From CAYFPX01 sp964501915 (GTDB taxonomy: Bacteria > Myxococcota_A > UBA796 > CAJQPC01), in assembly GCA_964501915.1 (NCBI GenBank), contig CAZCVP010000004.1:32185-96184 (forward strand): a stretch of 64,000 nt of DNA. Direction: 5' to 3'. The position numbers and the translations under genes are program-made. Below, in pieces: positions 9,601 through 18,204 of the stretch. The notes below the pieces were generated by a model. The model was not told where the DNA came from and made no database searches. It saw only the letters and a list, made by a program, of their open reading frames with translations. Numbering within the stretch: position 1 is the first letter of the stretch; every line of letters starts with the position of its first letter.

Positions 9601-10223
9601 GAGTACAGGTCCGTCCAGGGCCCCTGGTCCCGCCACTGGTTCTCGATCTGCTCGGGAGCGATCCAGGACATGGTTCCGAGGAGATCGCCCTCCTGCTCGT
9701 GGGGGGACTCCTCGCCGAGCAGGGCCTGGGCGATGCCGAAGTCCGCCAGGAGCACCCGGCCCCGCGTCCCGCTGAAGAGCACGTTCTGCGGCTTGATGTC
9801 GCGGTGGACGACCCCCCGCGCGTGGGCGTGTGCCAGGCCCTCGAGCAACTGGAGGAGGATTCGCCGCGACGTCGGCCACTCCAGGACGCCCAACCTCCCG
9901 GCGAGGGTGCCTCCCTCCGCCAGCTCCATCGCCAGCCAGGGACACCCGGCCGACAGCTCACCCCGGGAGACGCCCGCCTCTTCGGCCGTGACCTGGCCGT
10001 AGTCGAACACCCTGACGATGTGGGGGTGGTCGAGCCTGGCCACGGCCCGGACCTCGCGGCGAAAGGCGACGCGGTTCTCCTCTTCCTCGGCGGCACGGGC
10101 CAGGAGCACCTTCACCGCGACCTGCGTTCCCGTGCCGCGATGGACCGCCCGCCACACCCGACCCATGGCGCCGCGCCCGAGCCCTGCCGTGAGCTCGAAG
10201 GAGCCGATCGGGGTGCCTGACAT
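6695..10223 (-). CDS. Ser/Thr protein kinase fused to AAA-type ATPase and TPR regulatory region (interrupted by assembly gap)
   Basis: A giant signalling protein of about 1,175 residues. Kinase domain at residues 8-280: glycine loop GLGRGAMG, catalytic Lys in VAVKVL, HRDIKPQN catalytic loop at 140-147, DFG at 161-163 and APEQ. A predicted ATPase follows, with Walker A GSVGSGKS at 384-391 and Walker B-like VVLRLEDVQW near 505. The part beyond the gap is a long helical TPR array. This layout matches the PknK/adenylate-cyclase-type ATPase kinases common in myxobacteria. The coding frame is broken at 8051-8142 by G/C homopolymer junk plus 10 Ns, and the frame differs across the gap, consistent with the gap length being arbitrary. 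The two halves clearly belong to one gene (…APLLERLL before, DPLIERMF after the gap), with an unknown number of residues missing. Confidence 0.88.
8051..8142. other. Assembly gap (10 N at 8133-8142) with corrupted homopolymer flank
   Basis: Positions 8133-8142 are N. The preceding ~80 bases consist almost wholly of long G and C runs, including 13 G after 8050 and 14 C before the Ns. They do not encode sensible kinase sequence, although both flanks do. This looks like low-quality read ends at a scaffold join rather than biology. Confidence 0.95.
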
Positions 10224-10338
10224 GAAGCCCTGTAGCGTGTCAGACCGTCACGGTACCGCCGGACACCGAGCGGAAGCTGCGCTGGATCTTCAGCCTGGTG
10301 TCCAGCGAGGTGGTGGCGCCTCGAGCACCATGCCGGTG

Positions 10339-11247
10339 TCAGTCCCTGCGCTCCCGTCCGGACAGCCAGTCGACCAGGTCGGGGAAGACGGGCACGGGAC
10401 GCTCCGCGGCCAGCCCGTCCAGCTCACGCTGCAGGCGGGCCTCGAGCTGCCGGGCCAGGGCACCGGGGTCCAGCCCGGAGGGTGTCAGCGGCTCGAGCAC
10501 CGCCGTGGTCAGCTTGGCCGGCAGGGGCCAGTGGGGTGGGAAGCCGCCCACGGACAGCCCGAAGGGGAAGGCGAGGCCCACCGGCAGCACCTGGGTCCGC
10601 ACCTGCCTCGCCAGGCGGGGGAGGCGAGCGGCCAGGCGGCTACCTCGCGCGAGCACGAGCCAGGTCTCTTGGGCGCCGGCGTTGACCACCCCCACCACCG
10701 GCACCTGTTGGCGGACCGCCAGCCGGGCGTAGCCCTGGCGGCCGGCGAAGTCGATACGGTTGCGGACCCGGAACGGGCGGAAGCTGTCCCAGTCCCCTCC
10801 AGGGTAGACCAACAGGTCCATGCCGCTCTCCAGCACGTGGCGAGCCGTCTCCGGGCAGGCGCGGAGGATGCCCAGGGACTCCACGAAGCGGCTGAAGCGC
10901 GGGTGCAGGCGGAACAGGAAGTCGTGTCCCAGGAAGGCCAGCGGGCGCCCGGCGCCGTGGGCGGCATACCACTCGGCCACGAACACCCAGTGGTCGACGT
11001 AGACGAGCCCTCCCGAGTGGTTCCCGACCAGCAGGCAGGGCGCTTCGGGGACCCGGTCCAGCCCCCGGACCTCGTGGCGGAAGTAGACGCGGCTCAGCCG
11101 GCGCAAGAGCCCCAGGCCGGGCTGGAGCCACCGCCAGGTCGGTGGACCCGGGTGCAGGGTGGCGTCGATGGGCAGCAGCAGGCGCCAGCGTCGGCGGTAG
11201 AGGACGAGCACCAGGCCCGTGAGCAGCAGGGCCAGGCTGAAGAGCAT
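10339..11247 (-). CDS. Lysophospholipid/glycerol acyltransferase family protein
   Basis: 302 residues. It has an N-terminal membrane helix ('MLFSLALLLTGLVLVLY') and a PlsC-like fold that would transfer acyl groups to a glycerolipid or wax-type alcohol at the inner membrane. Block I is NHSGGLVYVD, with spacing wider than the classical HX4D. Block III is VYPGGDWDSFRP. These are typical of the DGAT/MGAT-like branch of the superfamily. Start at ATG 11247; a GTG at 11262 would add five residues. It lies downstream of the FG-GAP lipoprotein gene on the same strand but 88 bases away, so the link is weak. The acyl acceptor cannot be predicted. Confidence 0.8.
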   Translation of the reverse strand: MLFSLALLLTGLVLVLYRRRWRLLLPIDATLHPGPPTWRWLQPGLGLLRRLSRVYFRHEVRGLDRVPEAPCLLVGNHSGGLVYVDHWVFVAEWYAAHGAGRPLAFLGHDFLFRLHPRFSRFVESLGILRACPETARHVLESGMDLLVYPGGDWDSFRPFRVRNRIDFAGRQGYARLAVRQQVPVVGVVNAGAQETWLVLARGSRLAARLPRLARQVRTQVLPVGLAFPFGLSVGGFPPHWPLPAKLTTAVLEPLTPSGLDPGALARQLEARLQRELDGLAAERPVPVFPDLVDWLSGRERRD

Positions 11248-11335
11248 GGAGAGACCTATCACGGGTCCTGCCTGGGCAAGGCGCCTGACCGCGGCGCTCC
11301 GGTGGGGCGGGGGGACGGCGCGGAGGGCCGTCGAG

Positions 11336-12823
11336 TCAGAGCGCAGGGTCCAGGATCAGGACCCCCTCCTCGGTGACCACCAGCAGGTCGGGCCCACCGT
11401 CGCTGGTGGCGTCGCCGCCGCCGGCCCCCACCGACATGCCCAGGTGAAGCCGCTCGACGTCCCCCTGGACCTCGATGGACGCCGCTTCGCTCAAGGTCGA
11501 CGTGCCCGAGACAGGACCCAGCACGAGGTAGGCGGAGCCTCCCACCTCGGCGGCTGCACTCGTGGAGCTGTCGCCGGCCCACAGGTCATCGACACCATCG
11601 CCGTTCACATCGCCCGGACTCGCCAGCTCGTCCTTGCCTGTCAGGTGACCTTCGAGCTGCCCCACGGCAGCAGCCGACGTGGTCGCGCTCGGGATGGGGG
11701 ACTCGAACACGGCGGCACCCGCGCCGGTGCCGAGGGCCGGGATCGCCAGGGAGACTGCGACATCGGTGAGTCCGCCGCCGCTGAAGTCCGCGGCGACCGC
11801 GCTGCCGAACACGGTGGGCGTCTGGATCCAGCTATCCGAGTCACCCGCGTCGTAGGCACCCAGCAGGGGCCCGTGCAGCACGTACACACCCGCCAGGGAC
11901 AGCACCAGCAGATCCGCCAGGCCGTCGCCGTTCAGGTCCCCCAGGCGGACCGTCTGTCCCAGCTCGCAGGCTGCGTCGGTCCCTGTCACGACGGCCTCCG
12001 CGTCCTCGAGGGAGCCCGTGAGGGTGGCCGGACCCAGGACCAGCCGGACCTCACCGTCGCTCTTCGAGCCGTCGCAGTCCCCCGTCGCACCCACCGCCAG
12101 GTCATCGAGACCGTCGGCGTTCACGTCGCCACCACCCGCCACGTCCCACCCCGCCCCGCCGTCCTGGGTCGCACCTTCCCACTTCCTGACGCCGTCGCCG
12201 GGTTCGAGGTCCAGGTCCCCTGTGACGGGCCCGGACACGAGAAAGGCCATGCCGGGGCTCTGGGTGTAGGAGTCCAGGTCGAAGGGAGCACCCACCACGA
12301 GCTCGGTGTGGCCATCGCCGTCGACATCACCGACCGCGGCGAGGGACCAGCCGGCCTGGGCGTCCGGGACTACGCCGCTGAGCAGGCTGTCCGTCCCCGT
12401 CTCCAGGTAGCCGCGGGCGACAGGGCCGGACAGGAGGTGGACACGACCATAGGGGCCCGTGCCGAGGGGAGCCGCGAAGCTGGCCACGGCGAGGTCATCC
12501 TGCCCATCACCGCTGAGGTCACCCACCGTCCGGGCGAGGGTGGCCCAACCGTCCAGGTCGACGTCGGCGTCAGCCGGAGACAGCAGGAGGGGGCCCTGGG
12601 GCTCCCCGGTGTCGGAGGTGTCCGCGGTGTCCGCGGTGTCCGCGGTGTCCGCGGTGTCGGTCCCACCGGAGTCGATGGGCCCGGTGTCGCTGGCGCTGTC
12701 GTGGCCCGGGGCGCTGTCCACCGACGCCGCCGTGTCGGGGGTGTCCTCCGTGCAGGCCTCACAGGCCGTGCAGGCGCTGGCGATGAGCGCCACCACGGCG
12801 AGCCGTGGGTGGTGGTGCAACAT
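11336..12823 (-). CDS. FG-GAP/integrin-alpha-type beta-propeller lipoprotein
   Basis: 495 residues. An N-terminal hydrophobic segment with Cys (ALIASACTAC) suggests a lipoprotein signal. An Asp/Thr stalk follows at about 25-60, with five consecutive TAD/TSD triplets. Six to seven FG-GAP repeats carry calcium-loop motifs such as DLSGDGQDDLAV, DVDGDGHTELVV, DVNADGLDDLAV and DLNGDGLADLLV. Such proteins form seven-bladed propellers on the cell surface for adhesion or ligand binding. The ATG at 12823 follows GGAGAG. The stalk is encoded by a 9-bp tandem repeat (12618-12657). It is divergent from another propeller lipoprotein starting at 13047. Confidence 0.85.
   Translation of the reverse strand: MLHHHPRLAVVALIASACTACEACTEDTPDTAASVDSAPGHDSASDTGPIDSGGTDTADTADTADTADTSDTGEPQGPLLLSPADADVDLDGWATLARTVGDLSGDGQDDLAVASFAAPLGTGPYGRVHLLSGPVARGYLETGTDSLLSGVVPDAQAGWSLAAVGDVDGDGHTELVVGAPFDLDSYTQSPGMAFLVSGPVTGDLDLEPGDGVRKWEGATQDGGAGWDVAGGGDVNADGLDDLAVGATGDCDGSKSDGEVRLVLGPATLTGSLEDAEAVVTGTDAACELGQTVRLGDLNGDGLADLLVLSLAGVYVLHGPLLGAYDAGDSDSWIQTPTVFGSAVAADFSGGGLTDVAVSLAIPALGTGAGAAVFESPIPSATTSAAAVGQLEGHLTGKDELASPGDVNGDGVDDLWAGDSSTSAAAEVGGSAYLVLGPVSGTSTLSEAASIEVQGDVERLHLGMSVGAGGGDATSDGGPDLLVVTEEGVLILDPAL
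12618..12657. repeat. 9-bp tandem repeat encoding the Thr-Ala-Asp stalk
   Basis: GTGTCCGCG is repeated four times without change (12618-12653) and then decays. On the coding (minus) strand each unit encodes Thr-Ala-Asp, so copy-number change would lengthen or shorten the surface stalk in frame. Confidence 0.85.
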
Positions 12824-13046
12824 GTCCGAGCTCTCCGAGACGATGGAGTATGGCAGCCGCCCCGCGAGGACCGGACCCGAAGTCCGTGCCTGGACGTCCA
12901 CGGAGGCGAGGCCCGGCGTCGGTGGAGGACCCGGAGCTGTCGTGGGACCTGGAGGAGGGGTGACAGGTGGCAGGGATCGGCCGCATGCCCCTTGCCTCGC
13001 ACCCCCTTCCCGATAGGGCGCACCGGCTCCCAGGACCGGAGGCCTC

Positions 13047-14360
13047 TTGCTCCTCTCTACCCTCGCCCTGTCCGTGACCTCCACCCTGTTCGCCTGCGGT
13101 GGTGGATGCGTCGAGGGTGGGTCAGGCGACGACTCGGGCAGACCGGGCGACACCGAGACGACCGGTGACTCCGGAGACACCGGTGACTCCGGAGACACCA
13201 GTGACACCGACTCTGTCGTGGTCGACACGACCTGGAACGCCGTCTACGACGGGGGGGCCCAAGACTACTTCAGCTCGGTCCAGCCCACCCGGGAGGGGGG
13301 CTTCATCGTGGCGGGCACCACCGAGCCCGATCCCACCCACTGGCGGACCTCCGCGGCCTACCTCAAGCTCGACGCCTACGGCGCCGTGGAGTGGACCTTC
13401 CTCTACGGGGCCGACTACAGCGACTACGGGAGCGACGCCGTCCAGACCACGGGCGGTGGCTATGTCCTGTTCGGGGACGGCTACTCCTTCTCTTCGGGCA
13501 GCGGCGGCGTGCTCACCCTGGTGAGGGTCGACGCGGGGGGTGTGGAGGTCTGGTCCGACACCTACGGGGATCACGACGCCGACACGGAAGCCCAGGCGGT
13601 GATCGAGACCGCCGATGGTGGGTTCCTCCTGACCGGCGCCACCATGCCCGATGGATACCTCAACGACGCCATCGTGGTCAAGGTCGCCGAGGACGGCGCG
13701 GAGCAGTGGTCGACGGTGCTGGGCAACGAGGCCGACGACTACGCCTGGGACGCCCACGAGGTGGACGATGGCTACGTGGTGCTGGGCTACGCCGAGCCCG
13801 CCTTCGACGTTGCTCACGACCTCTGGATGTTCAAGCTGGACTTCAACGGAGAGCTGGTCTGGGAGCAGACCTACGGGGGTCAGAACTACGACTACGGCTA
13901 CGACTTCGTGCCGACCCGCGACGGCGGCTACGCCATCTCCGGTGCCACCTACTCCTACACGAGCCAGATCAAGAGCGACCTCTGGATCGTGAAGACCGAC
14001 GGGGACGGCGTCGAGCAGTGGATGCAGGTCATCAAGGGCGAGGGGCACCGCTACGGGATGGCCCTGGCCGAACGACCTGGAGGTGGCTTCATGGTGGCGG
14101 GGACCGAGGCCATGCAGGCGGACGGCTCGGTCGATCTGCTGGTCGTGGCGACAGACGCTGCGGGCGAGGTGGAGTGGGAGCGCGAGTACGGTGGCGACGA
14201 CCTCGACACCGCCTACGACATCGAAGCCGTCGGTGCCACCGGCTACATCGTCGCTGGCTCGTCCCAGTCCTACGACCGGCACTCCCTGTCGGACGGTTGG
14301 CTGCTCCGCATGGACCAGGACGGAGACCTGCCCGAGCAGCCGGTGGTCGTGAGCTTCTGA
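13047..14360 (+). CDS. Beta-propeller-type repeat lipoprotein with Asp/Thr/Ser stalk
   Basis: 437 residues. The start is a TTG at 13047, chosen because GGAGG lies five bases upstream and the product then begins with a clean lipoprotein signal (…STLFACGGG, lipobox LFAC). Residues 27-60 are an Asp/Gly/Ser/Thr stalk. The remainder is about seven units of ~50 residues with the recurring pattern 'GGFIVAGTT … W … YGG.D.DYG…', i.e. the delta-60/quinoprotein-like repeat seen in secreted bacterial proteins. It probably forms a surface-exposed propeller. It is divergent from the FG-GAP lipoprotein; the 223-bp spacer between them shows no firm promoter. The stalk DNA contains an 18-bp tandem repeat. Confidence 0.85.
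   Translation: MLLSTLALSVTSTLFACGGGCVEGGSGDDSGRPGDTETTGDSGDTGDSGDTSDTDSVVVDTTWNAVYDGGAQDYFSSVQPTREGGFIVAGTTEPDPTHWRTSAAYLKLDAYGAVEWTFLYGADYSDYGSDAVQTTGGGYVLFGDGYSFSSGSGGVLTLVRVDAGGVEVWSDTYGDHDADTEAQAVIETADGGFLLTGATMPDGYLNDAIVVKVAEDGAEQWSTVLGNEADDYAWDAHEVDDGYVVLGYAEPAFDVAHDLWMFKLDFNGELVWEQTYGGQNYDYGYDFVPTRDGGYAISGATYSYTSQIKSDLWIVKTDGDGVEQWMQVIKGEGHRYGMALAERPGGGFMVAGTEAMQADGSVDLLVVATDAAGEVEWEREYGGDDLDTAYDIEAVGATGYIVAGSSQSYDRHSLSDGWLLRMDQDGDLPEQPVVVSF
13158..13200. repeat. 18-bp tandem repeat in the stalk-coding DNA
   Basis: ACCGGTGACTCCGGAGAC occurs twice in tandem, followed by a degenerate third unit. It encodes (Thr-Gly-Asp-Ser-Gly-Asp)n. Each unit holds the palindromes ACCGGT and CTCCGGAG. 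Slippage here would alter stalk length in frame. Confidence 0.8.
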
Positions 14361-14545
14361 CCCGGGCGTCAGCGGCCCTGGCGGCCGCGTACTCGTGCTC
14401 GGCGGCGGACGAGGAGGAGGCCTGGCGTCCAGAGCCTGGAAAACCGTTCTGGAAGTTGACTTCTCCCGTGGTGGACGTCTCCGGATGGTGCCGCAGCGCA
14501 GCCTTGGGGAAGCCAACCCCCCCCCTCGGTTGTTATCAGGAATGT

Positions 14546-14755
14546 ATGGCTAGCAAGCGACCCTCAGTACAGAAGCGGAACAACGAACTCGCCAAGCGTG
14601 AGAAGCGCCTGGCAAAGGCCGCCAAGCGCGCGGCCCGCGAGGCCAGGAAGGCCGAAGCTGCCGAAACGGTGGTCGAAGACGGCATCGATCCCGACCTCGT
14701 GGGCATCCAGGCGGGGCCCCAGCCTCCTCGTGAGGATGAGCTCCTGGACATCTGA
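14546..14755 (+). CDS. Small Lys/Arg/Ala-rich protein of unknown function
   Basis: 69 residues, ATG at 14546 preceded by CAGGAA. Residues 1-38 are strongly basic and helical (…KREKRLAKAAKRAAREARK). The C-terminus is acidic and Pro-containing, ending in DELLDI. The charge layout suggests nucleic-acid or ribosome binding, but that is inference. The 185-bp region before it (14361-14545) contains no other gene. It converges with the helicase gene, 9 bases from stop to stop. Confidence 0.65.
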   Translation: MASKRPSVQKRNNELAKREKRLAKAAKRAAREARKAEAAETVVEDGIDPDLVGIQAGPQPPREDELLDI

Positions 14756-14764
14756 CAGCGCGGC

Positions 14765-17299
14765 CTAGAGTCCGACTCCCCTCACCACGACCAGCGGGCC
14801 GTCGGGGTTGGTGTCTCTGCGCAGGTCGATGGTGCCGTCGATGGACCACTCGTCGTGGTCCCGGTCGTCGATGAGGACCTGGGTGACCTCCCACCGGTGG
14901 GGGGCTGTGCGGCGCACGGTGGTGTGGTGGGCCAGGCGTGCCCGGTGGTCGAAGGTCACCTGGCCGTACTCCTCCAGGTAGTCCGCCAGGGCGTCCTCGA
15001 AGTCTCCCGCTGACCAGGTCGCGCCTTCGGGGTCGGGCCTGACACAGGCCGCGGCCTCCTCGTAGTCCCCGCGGGAGAGCGCCCGCACCAGCGCGTGCAG
15101 CTCGGCGCGGATCCGGGCCTGGAAGGCACGCTTGTCCTCGGAGATGTCGACGGGGCGCTCCGGCTCGCTGCCGGGTACGTCGCGGCCGGCCACGAGCCGC
15201 TCCCACTCCGTGACCAGGCTGGCGTCGACCCGGGCCAGCATCGCCCGGAGGTAGGCCAGCACCTCCAGCAGCTCCTCGGTGCGACGCTCGGCCGGTACGT
15301 TCTGCATCAGGGCCTTGTAGACCTCGGTCAGGTACCGCAACAGCACCCCCTCGGAGCGCTGGAGCCCGAAGTCCTTCACGTAGTCGGAGAAGGAGGCGTA
15401 CTGCTCCACCATGTCCCGCAGCACGGCCTTGGGCCGGATGGCCTCGCCGGCCACCCAGGGATGGCGCTCGGCGTAGGTGGCGAACAGGGCCTCGATCCAG
15501 TCGGCGCCCGGCTGGGGCCAGCTCACCTCCTTCAGGGCCTCGATGCGCTCCTCGTAGGGCACCCCGGCCGCCTTGAGCTCCCAGTGCAGGGCGTCCCGCG
15601 CCTTGTCCGCCTGCCGGAAGAGCACCGCCCGCGGGTCCTCGAGGATGGACTCCGTCAGCGACACGACGTCCAGGGCGTAGGCCTCGCTCTCCGGCTCCAG
15701 GGCGTCCAGGGCCTCGAGCAGGAATAGCGAGAGGCTGTGGTAGAGCGAGAAGTCGCGCTGCAGCCCGGGATCGAGCCCCAGGGGTCCCTGGTCGGCCTCG
15801 CCGTGGACCACGCCGGCCGCGACCAGGTCCGCCAGGAGCTGGACGGCCTGCTCGCCCAGATCGACGCGCTGGCGGTTGGGCACGTGGCTGCGGCCGATGA
15901 GGTCCAGCAGCGCCTCCAGGCCCTCCCGGGCGTCGCGCCCCTGGTCCTCGACGTGCTGCATCAGCGTGAGCAGGCGCCCGTGGTCGATCTGGAACCGCGG
16001 CTCCAGCCGCTCGGGCGGTCGGCTCACCATGCGCTCGAAGATCTCGCGGTCCCAGTGCTTGTAGCCGCGGGTGGGCGCCTTCTTCAGCGAGGGCTTCTTG
16101 CGACCGCGCAGCGCGGCCCGGTTGGCGATGCGCTTGTTCTCGATGATGTGCTCGGGGGCCTGGGCGACGACGTAGCCGACCGTGTCGTGCCCGGCGCGCC
16201 CGGCACGCCCGCTGATCTGCTTGAAGTCGCGGACCCGGAGCAGGTCGACACGCTGGCCGTCGAACTTGCACAGGCGGGTGAAGAGCACGGTCCGGATCGG
16301 CACGTTGATGCCCACACCCAGGGTGTCCGTGCCGCAGATGAGCTTGAGCAGGCCCTGCTGGGCCAGCTTCTCCATCAGGAGGCGGTAGCGGGGGAGCAGG
16401 CCCGCGTGGTGCAGGCCGACCCCGTGGCGCACGTAGCGGCGGATGGCCGGTCCGAAGGGGGAGTCGAAGCGGAAGTGGGCCACCGCGGCGGCCAGCGCCC
16501 GCTTCTCCTCCTTGGTGCAGGGGTCGATGCTCATCAGCGCCTGGGCCTGCTCCGTGGCGGCCCTCTGGGTGAAGTGGACGACGTAGACGGGGGCCTTGTC
16601 CTGCTCCAGCAGGCGATCGAGGGTCTCGTGGATCGGCGTGAGCCTGTAGTCGTGCTCCAGCGGCACGGGGCGCTGGGCGCTGCTGACCTCGACCGCCGTG
16701 CGCTCCGTCCGGGCTTCGAGCTCGTCGCGGATCGAGGAGGTGTCGCCCAGGGTGGCGGACATGAGCAGGAAGGTGGAATCGGTGAGCAGCAGCAGGGGGA
16801 TCTGCCACGCCATGCCCCGGTCGCGGTCGGCGTAGTAGTGGAACTCGTCCATCACCACGCTGTCGACGCGGGCTCGCGTGCCCTCCCGCAGGGCGATGTT
16901 GGCCAGGATCTCGGCCGTGCAGCACAGGATGGGGGCGTCCCGGTTCACGGCCCCGTCCCCGGTCATCAGCCCGACGTGCTCGGCTCCGAAGACGTGGCAG
17001 AGGGCGAAGAACTTCTCGCTCACCAGGGCCTTGATCGGCGCGGTGTAGACCGTGCGGCCACGCTCGGCGAAGGTCTTGAAGTGAAGGGCGGTCGCCACCA
17101 GCGACTTGCCGGAGCCGGTGGGGGTGTTCAGCACCAGGTGGTGGCCGCTGAACACCTCGAGCACGGCCTCCTCCTGGTGGTCGTAGAGGGCCAGGCCGCT
17201 CTCGGTCGTCCACTCCAGGAAGGCCTCCAGGGCTTCGTCGGCGTCGGCGAAGCCCTGCTCGGGGATCAGGCGGTCGAGGCGGGGGGGCTCGGCGGTCAT
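14765..17299 (-). CDS. DEAD/DEAH-box helicase with DUF3516-type C-terminus
   Basis: 844 residues of a superfamily-2 RNA/DNA helicase. Near the N-terminus, motif I reads TPTGSGKS (about 54-61), motif II is DEFH in 'VMDEFHYYADRDRG', and motif III is SAT. Motif VI is QISGRAGRAG (…FKQISGRAGRAGHDTVGYV). The long C-terminal region matches the helicases annotated as DUF3516, widespread in Actinobacteria and Myxococcota, and ends in a small NTF2-like segment. The ATG at 17299 is preferred over the open frame to 17401 because the domain starts there. Likely role: RNA unwinding or decay; no substrate is evident. It is divergent from the TrkA-C protein gene. Confidence 0.88.
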   Translation of the reverse strand: MTAEPPRLDRLIPEQGFADADEALEAFLEWTTESGLALYDHQEEAVLEVFSGHHLVLNTPTGSGKSLVATALHFKTFAERGRTVYTAPIKALVSEKFFALCHVFGAEHVGLMTGDGAVNRDAPILCCTAEILANIALREGTRARVDSVVMDEFHYYADRDRGMAWQIPLLLLTDSTFLLMSATLGDTSSIRDELEARTERTAVEVSSAQRPVPLEHDYRLTPIHETLDRLLEQDKAPVYVVHFTQRAATEQAQALMSIDPCTKEEKRALAAAVAHFRFDSPFGPAIRRYVRHGVGLHHAGLLPRYRLLMEKLAQQGLLKLICGTDTLGVGINVPIRTVLFTRLCKFDGQRVDLLRVRDFKQISGRAGRAGHDTVGYVVAQAPEHIIENKRIANRAALRGRKKPSLKKAPTRGYKHWDREIFERMVSRPPERLEPRFQIDHGRLLTLMQHVEDQGRDAREGLEALLDLIGRSHVPNRQRVDLGEQAVQLLADLVAAGVVHGEADQGPLGLDPGLQRDFSLYHSLSLFLLEALDALEPESEAYALDVVSLTESILEDPRAVLFRQADKARDALHWELKAAGVPYEERIEALKEVSWPQPGADWIEALFATYAERHPWVAGEAIRPKAVLRDMVEQYASFSDYVKDFGLQRSEGVLLRYLTEVYKALMQNVPAERRTEELLEVLAYLRAMLARVDASLVTEWERLVAGRDVPGSEPERPVDISEDKRAFQARIRAELHALVRALSRGDYEEAAACVRPDPEGATWSAGDFEDALADYLEEYGQVTFDHRARLAHHTTVRRTAPHRWEVTQVLIDDRDHDEWSIDGTIDLRRDTNPDGPLVVVRGVGL

Positions 17300-17372
17300 G
17301 GCCGAAGGGCTGTATCCGATGTGTGCCGTCCAATTGCGGGCGGATGGGCCGGCGAGCAGGTAGGCGGAGCAC

Positions 17373-18062
17373 ATGGGAAGTGTGCTCGCTCTCGTCGTCA
17401 TCGCCTGTCTGCTCTATGTCTTCGTCCAGGTCGGCAGCATCGCCTTCCAGCTCACGGGACTGGACCGGGCGACCGCCCAGTTCCAGGCGCTCTCGGCCGT
17501 CACCATGACCGGGTTCACGACCCTCGCCTCGGAGCGGGTGGTCCGCGACCCCCGCCGCCGCCGCATCACGACCGGGCTGATCGTGATCGGCTACGCCTCG
17601 ACCGCCTCGATCATCGCCGCCATGGTCTCCACCGTGGCCTACAACACGCCGCTCCAGACCGCCATCGACCTGGTGCTCATGGCGCTCGGGCTCGTGGTGC
17701 TCGTCCTGGTGGTCCGCAAGACCCACCTCGCAGCGCGCATGGAGCGCTCCGTCCGGCGGACCCTGGTGAAGCGCCTGATGCCCCACCCCGTGCCTCACGA
17801 GGAGCTGTTGCTCTACCAGAAGGGCTTCGCCATCACCCGCATCGAGGTGCCCCTTGGGTCCCGGCTCGCCGGGCGGACCCTGCGGGACGCCGCCCTGCCA
17901 CAGCGTCGCATCCAGGTCCTCACCATCGAGCGCGAGGGAGAGGTGATCCCCATCCCCCACGCCGACGACGTGATCGAGGTCGGCAACCACCTGGTGCTCT
18001 ACGGCGAGCCGGACAACGTCCAGGCTGCCTTTGGCACGGAGCCGATCGCTGCGCTCGGGTGA
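17373..18062 (+). CDS. Membrane protein with C-terminal TrkA-C (RCK_C) domain
   Basis: 229 residues. There are three membrane helices (about 2-24, 64-86, 97-112). Between the first two sits the segment FQALSAVTMTGFTT, which resembles the pore-helix/TGF motif of bacterial K+ uptake or channel-like proteins. Residues 150-225 form a TrkA-C domain (…VPLGSRLAGRTLRDAALP… VIEVGNHLVLYGEP), which in other proteins binds regulatory ligands such as c-di-AMP. The NAD-binding TrkA-N domain is missing. Inferred role: ligand-gated ion transport or its regulation. The ATG at 17373 follows GGAG. Confidence 0.75.
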   Translation: MGSVLALVVIACLLYVFVQVGSIAFQLTGLDRATAQFQALSAVTMTGFTTLASERVVRDPRRRRITTGLIVIGYASTASIIAAMVSTVAYNTPLQTAIDLVLMALGLVVLVLVVRKTHLAARMERSVRRTLVKRLMPHPVPHEELLLYQKGFAITRIEVPLGSRLAGRTLRDAALPQRRIQVLTIEREGEVIPIPHADDVIEVGNHLVLYGEPDNVQAAFGTEPIAALG

Positions 18063-18080
18063 GGGGCGTCAGGGCCGCGC

Positions 18081-18170
18081 GGTGACGAACCAACCGAAAA
18101 CCCGCCATGGGGGGCCCGGGGTGGACCCCCCCGTGCGTCTGGGGGGCGGGGCGTGGGCGGGTTGGTCACC
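18081..18170. other. Long imperfect hairpin between convergent genes
   Basis: Nested complementary blocks flank a G6/C6 core. GGTGA (18081) pairs with TCACC (18166), CCAACC (18090) with GGTTGG (18160), CCCGCC (18101) with GGCGGG (18145), and GGGGGG (18109) with CCCCCC. It sits between the convergent TrkA-C and exporter genes, where a bidirectional terminator is expected, but no T-tract follows on either side. Confidence 0.4.
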
Positions 18171-18204
18171 CAGTGGGTACGAACGGCCTTACTCCGGACC
18201 TTCG

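Noticed and set aside
14550..17990. 1,100-residue open frame on the minus strand
   Set aside because: It overlaps the helicase and TrkA-C genes in another frame, and its sequence is dominated by Arg/Gly/Pro/Ala without domains.
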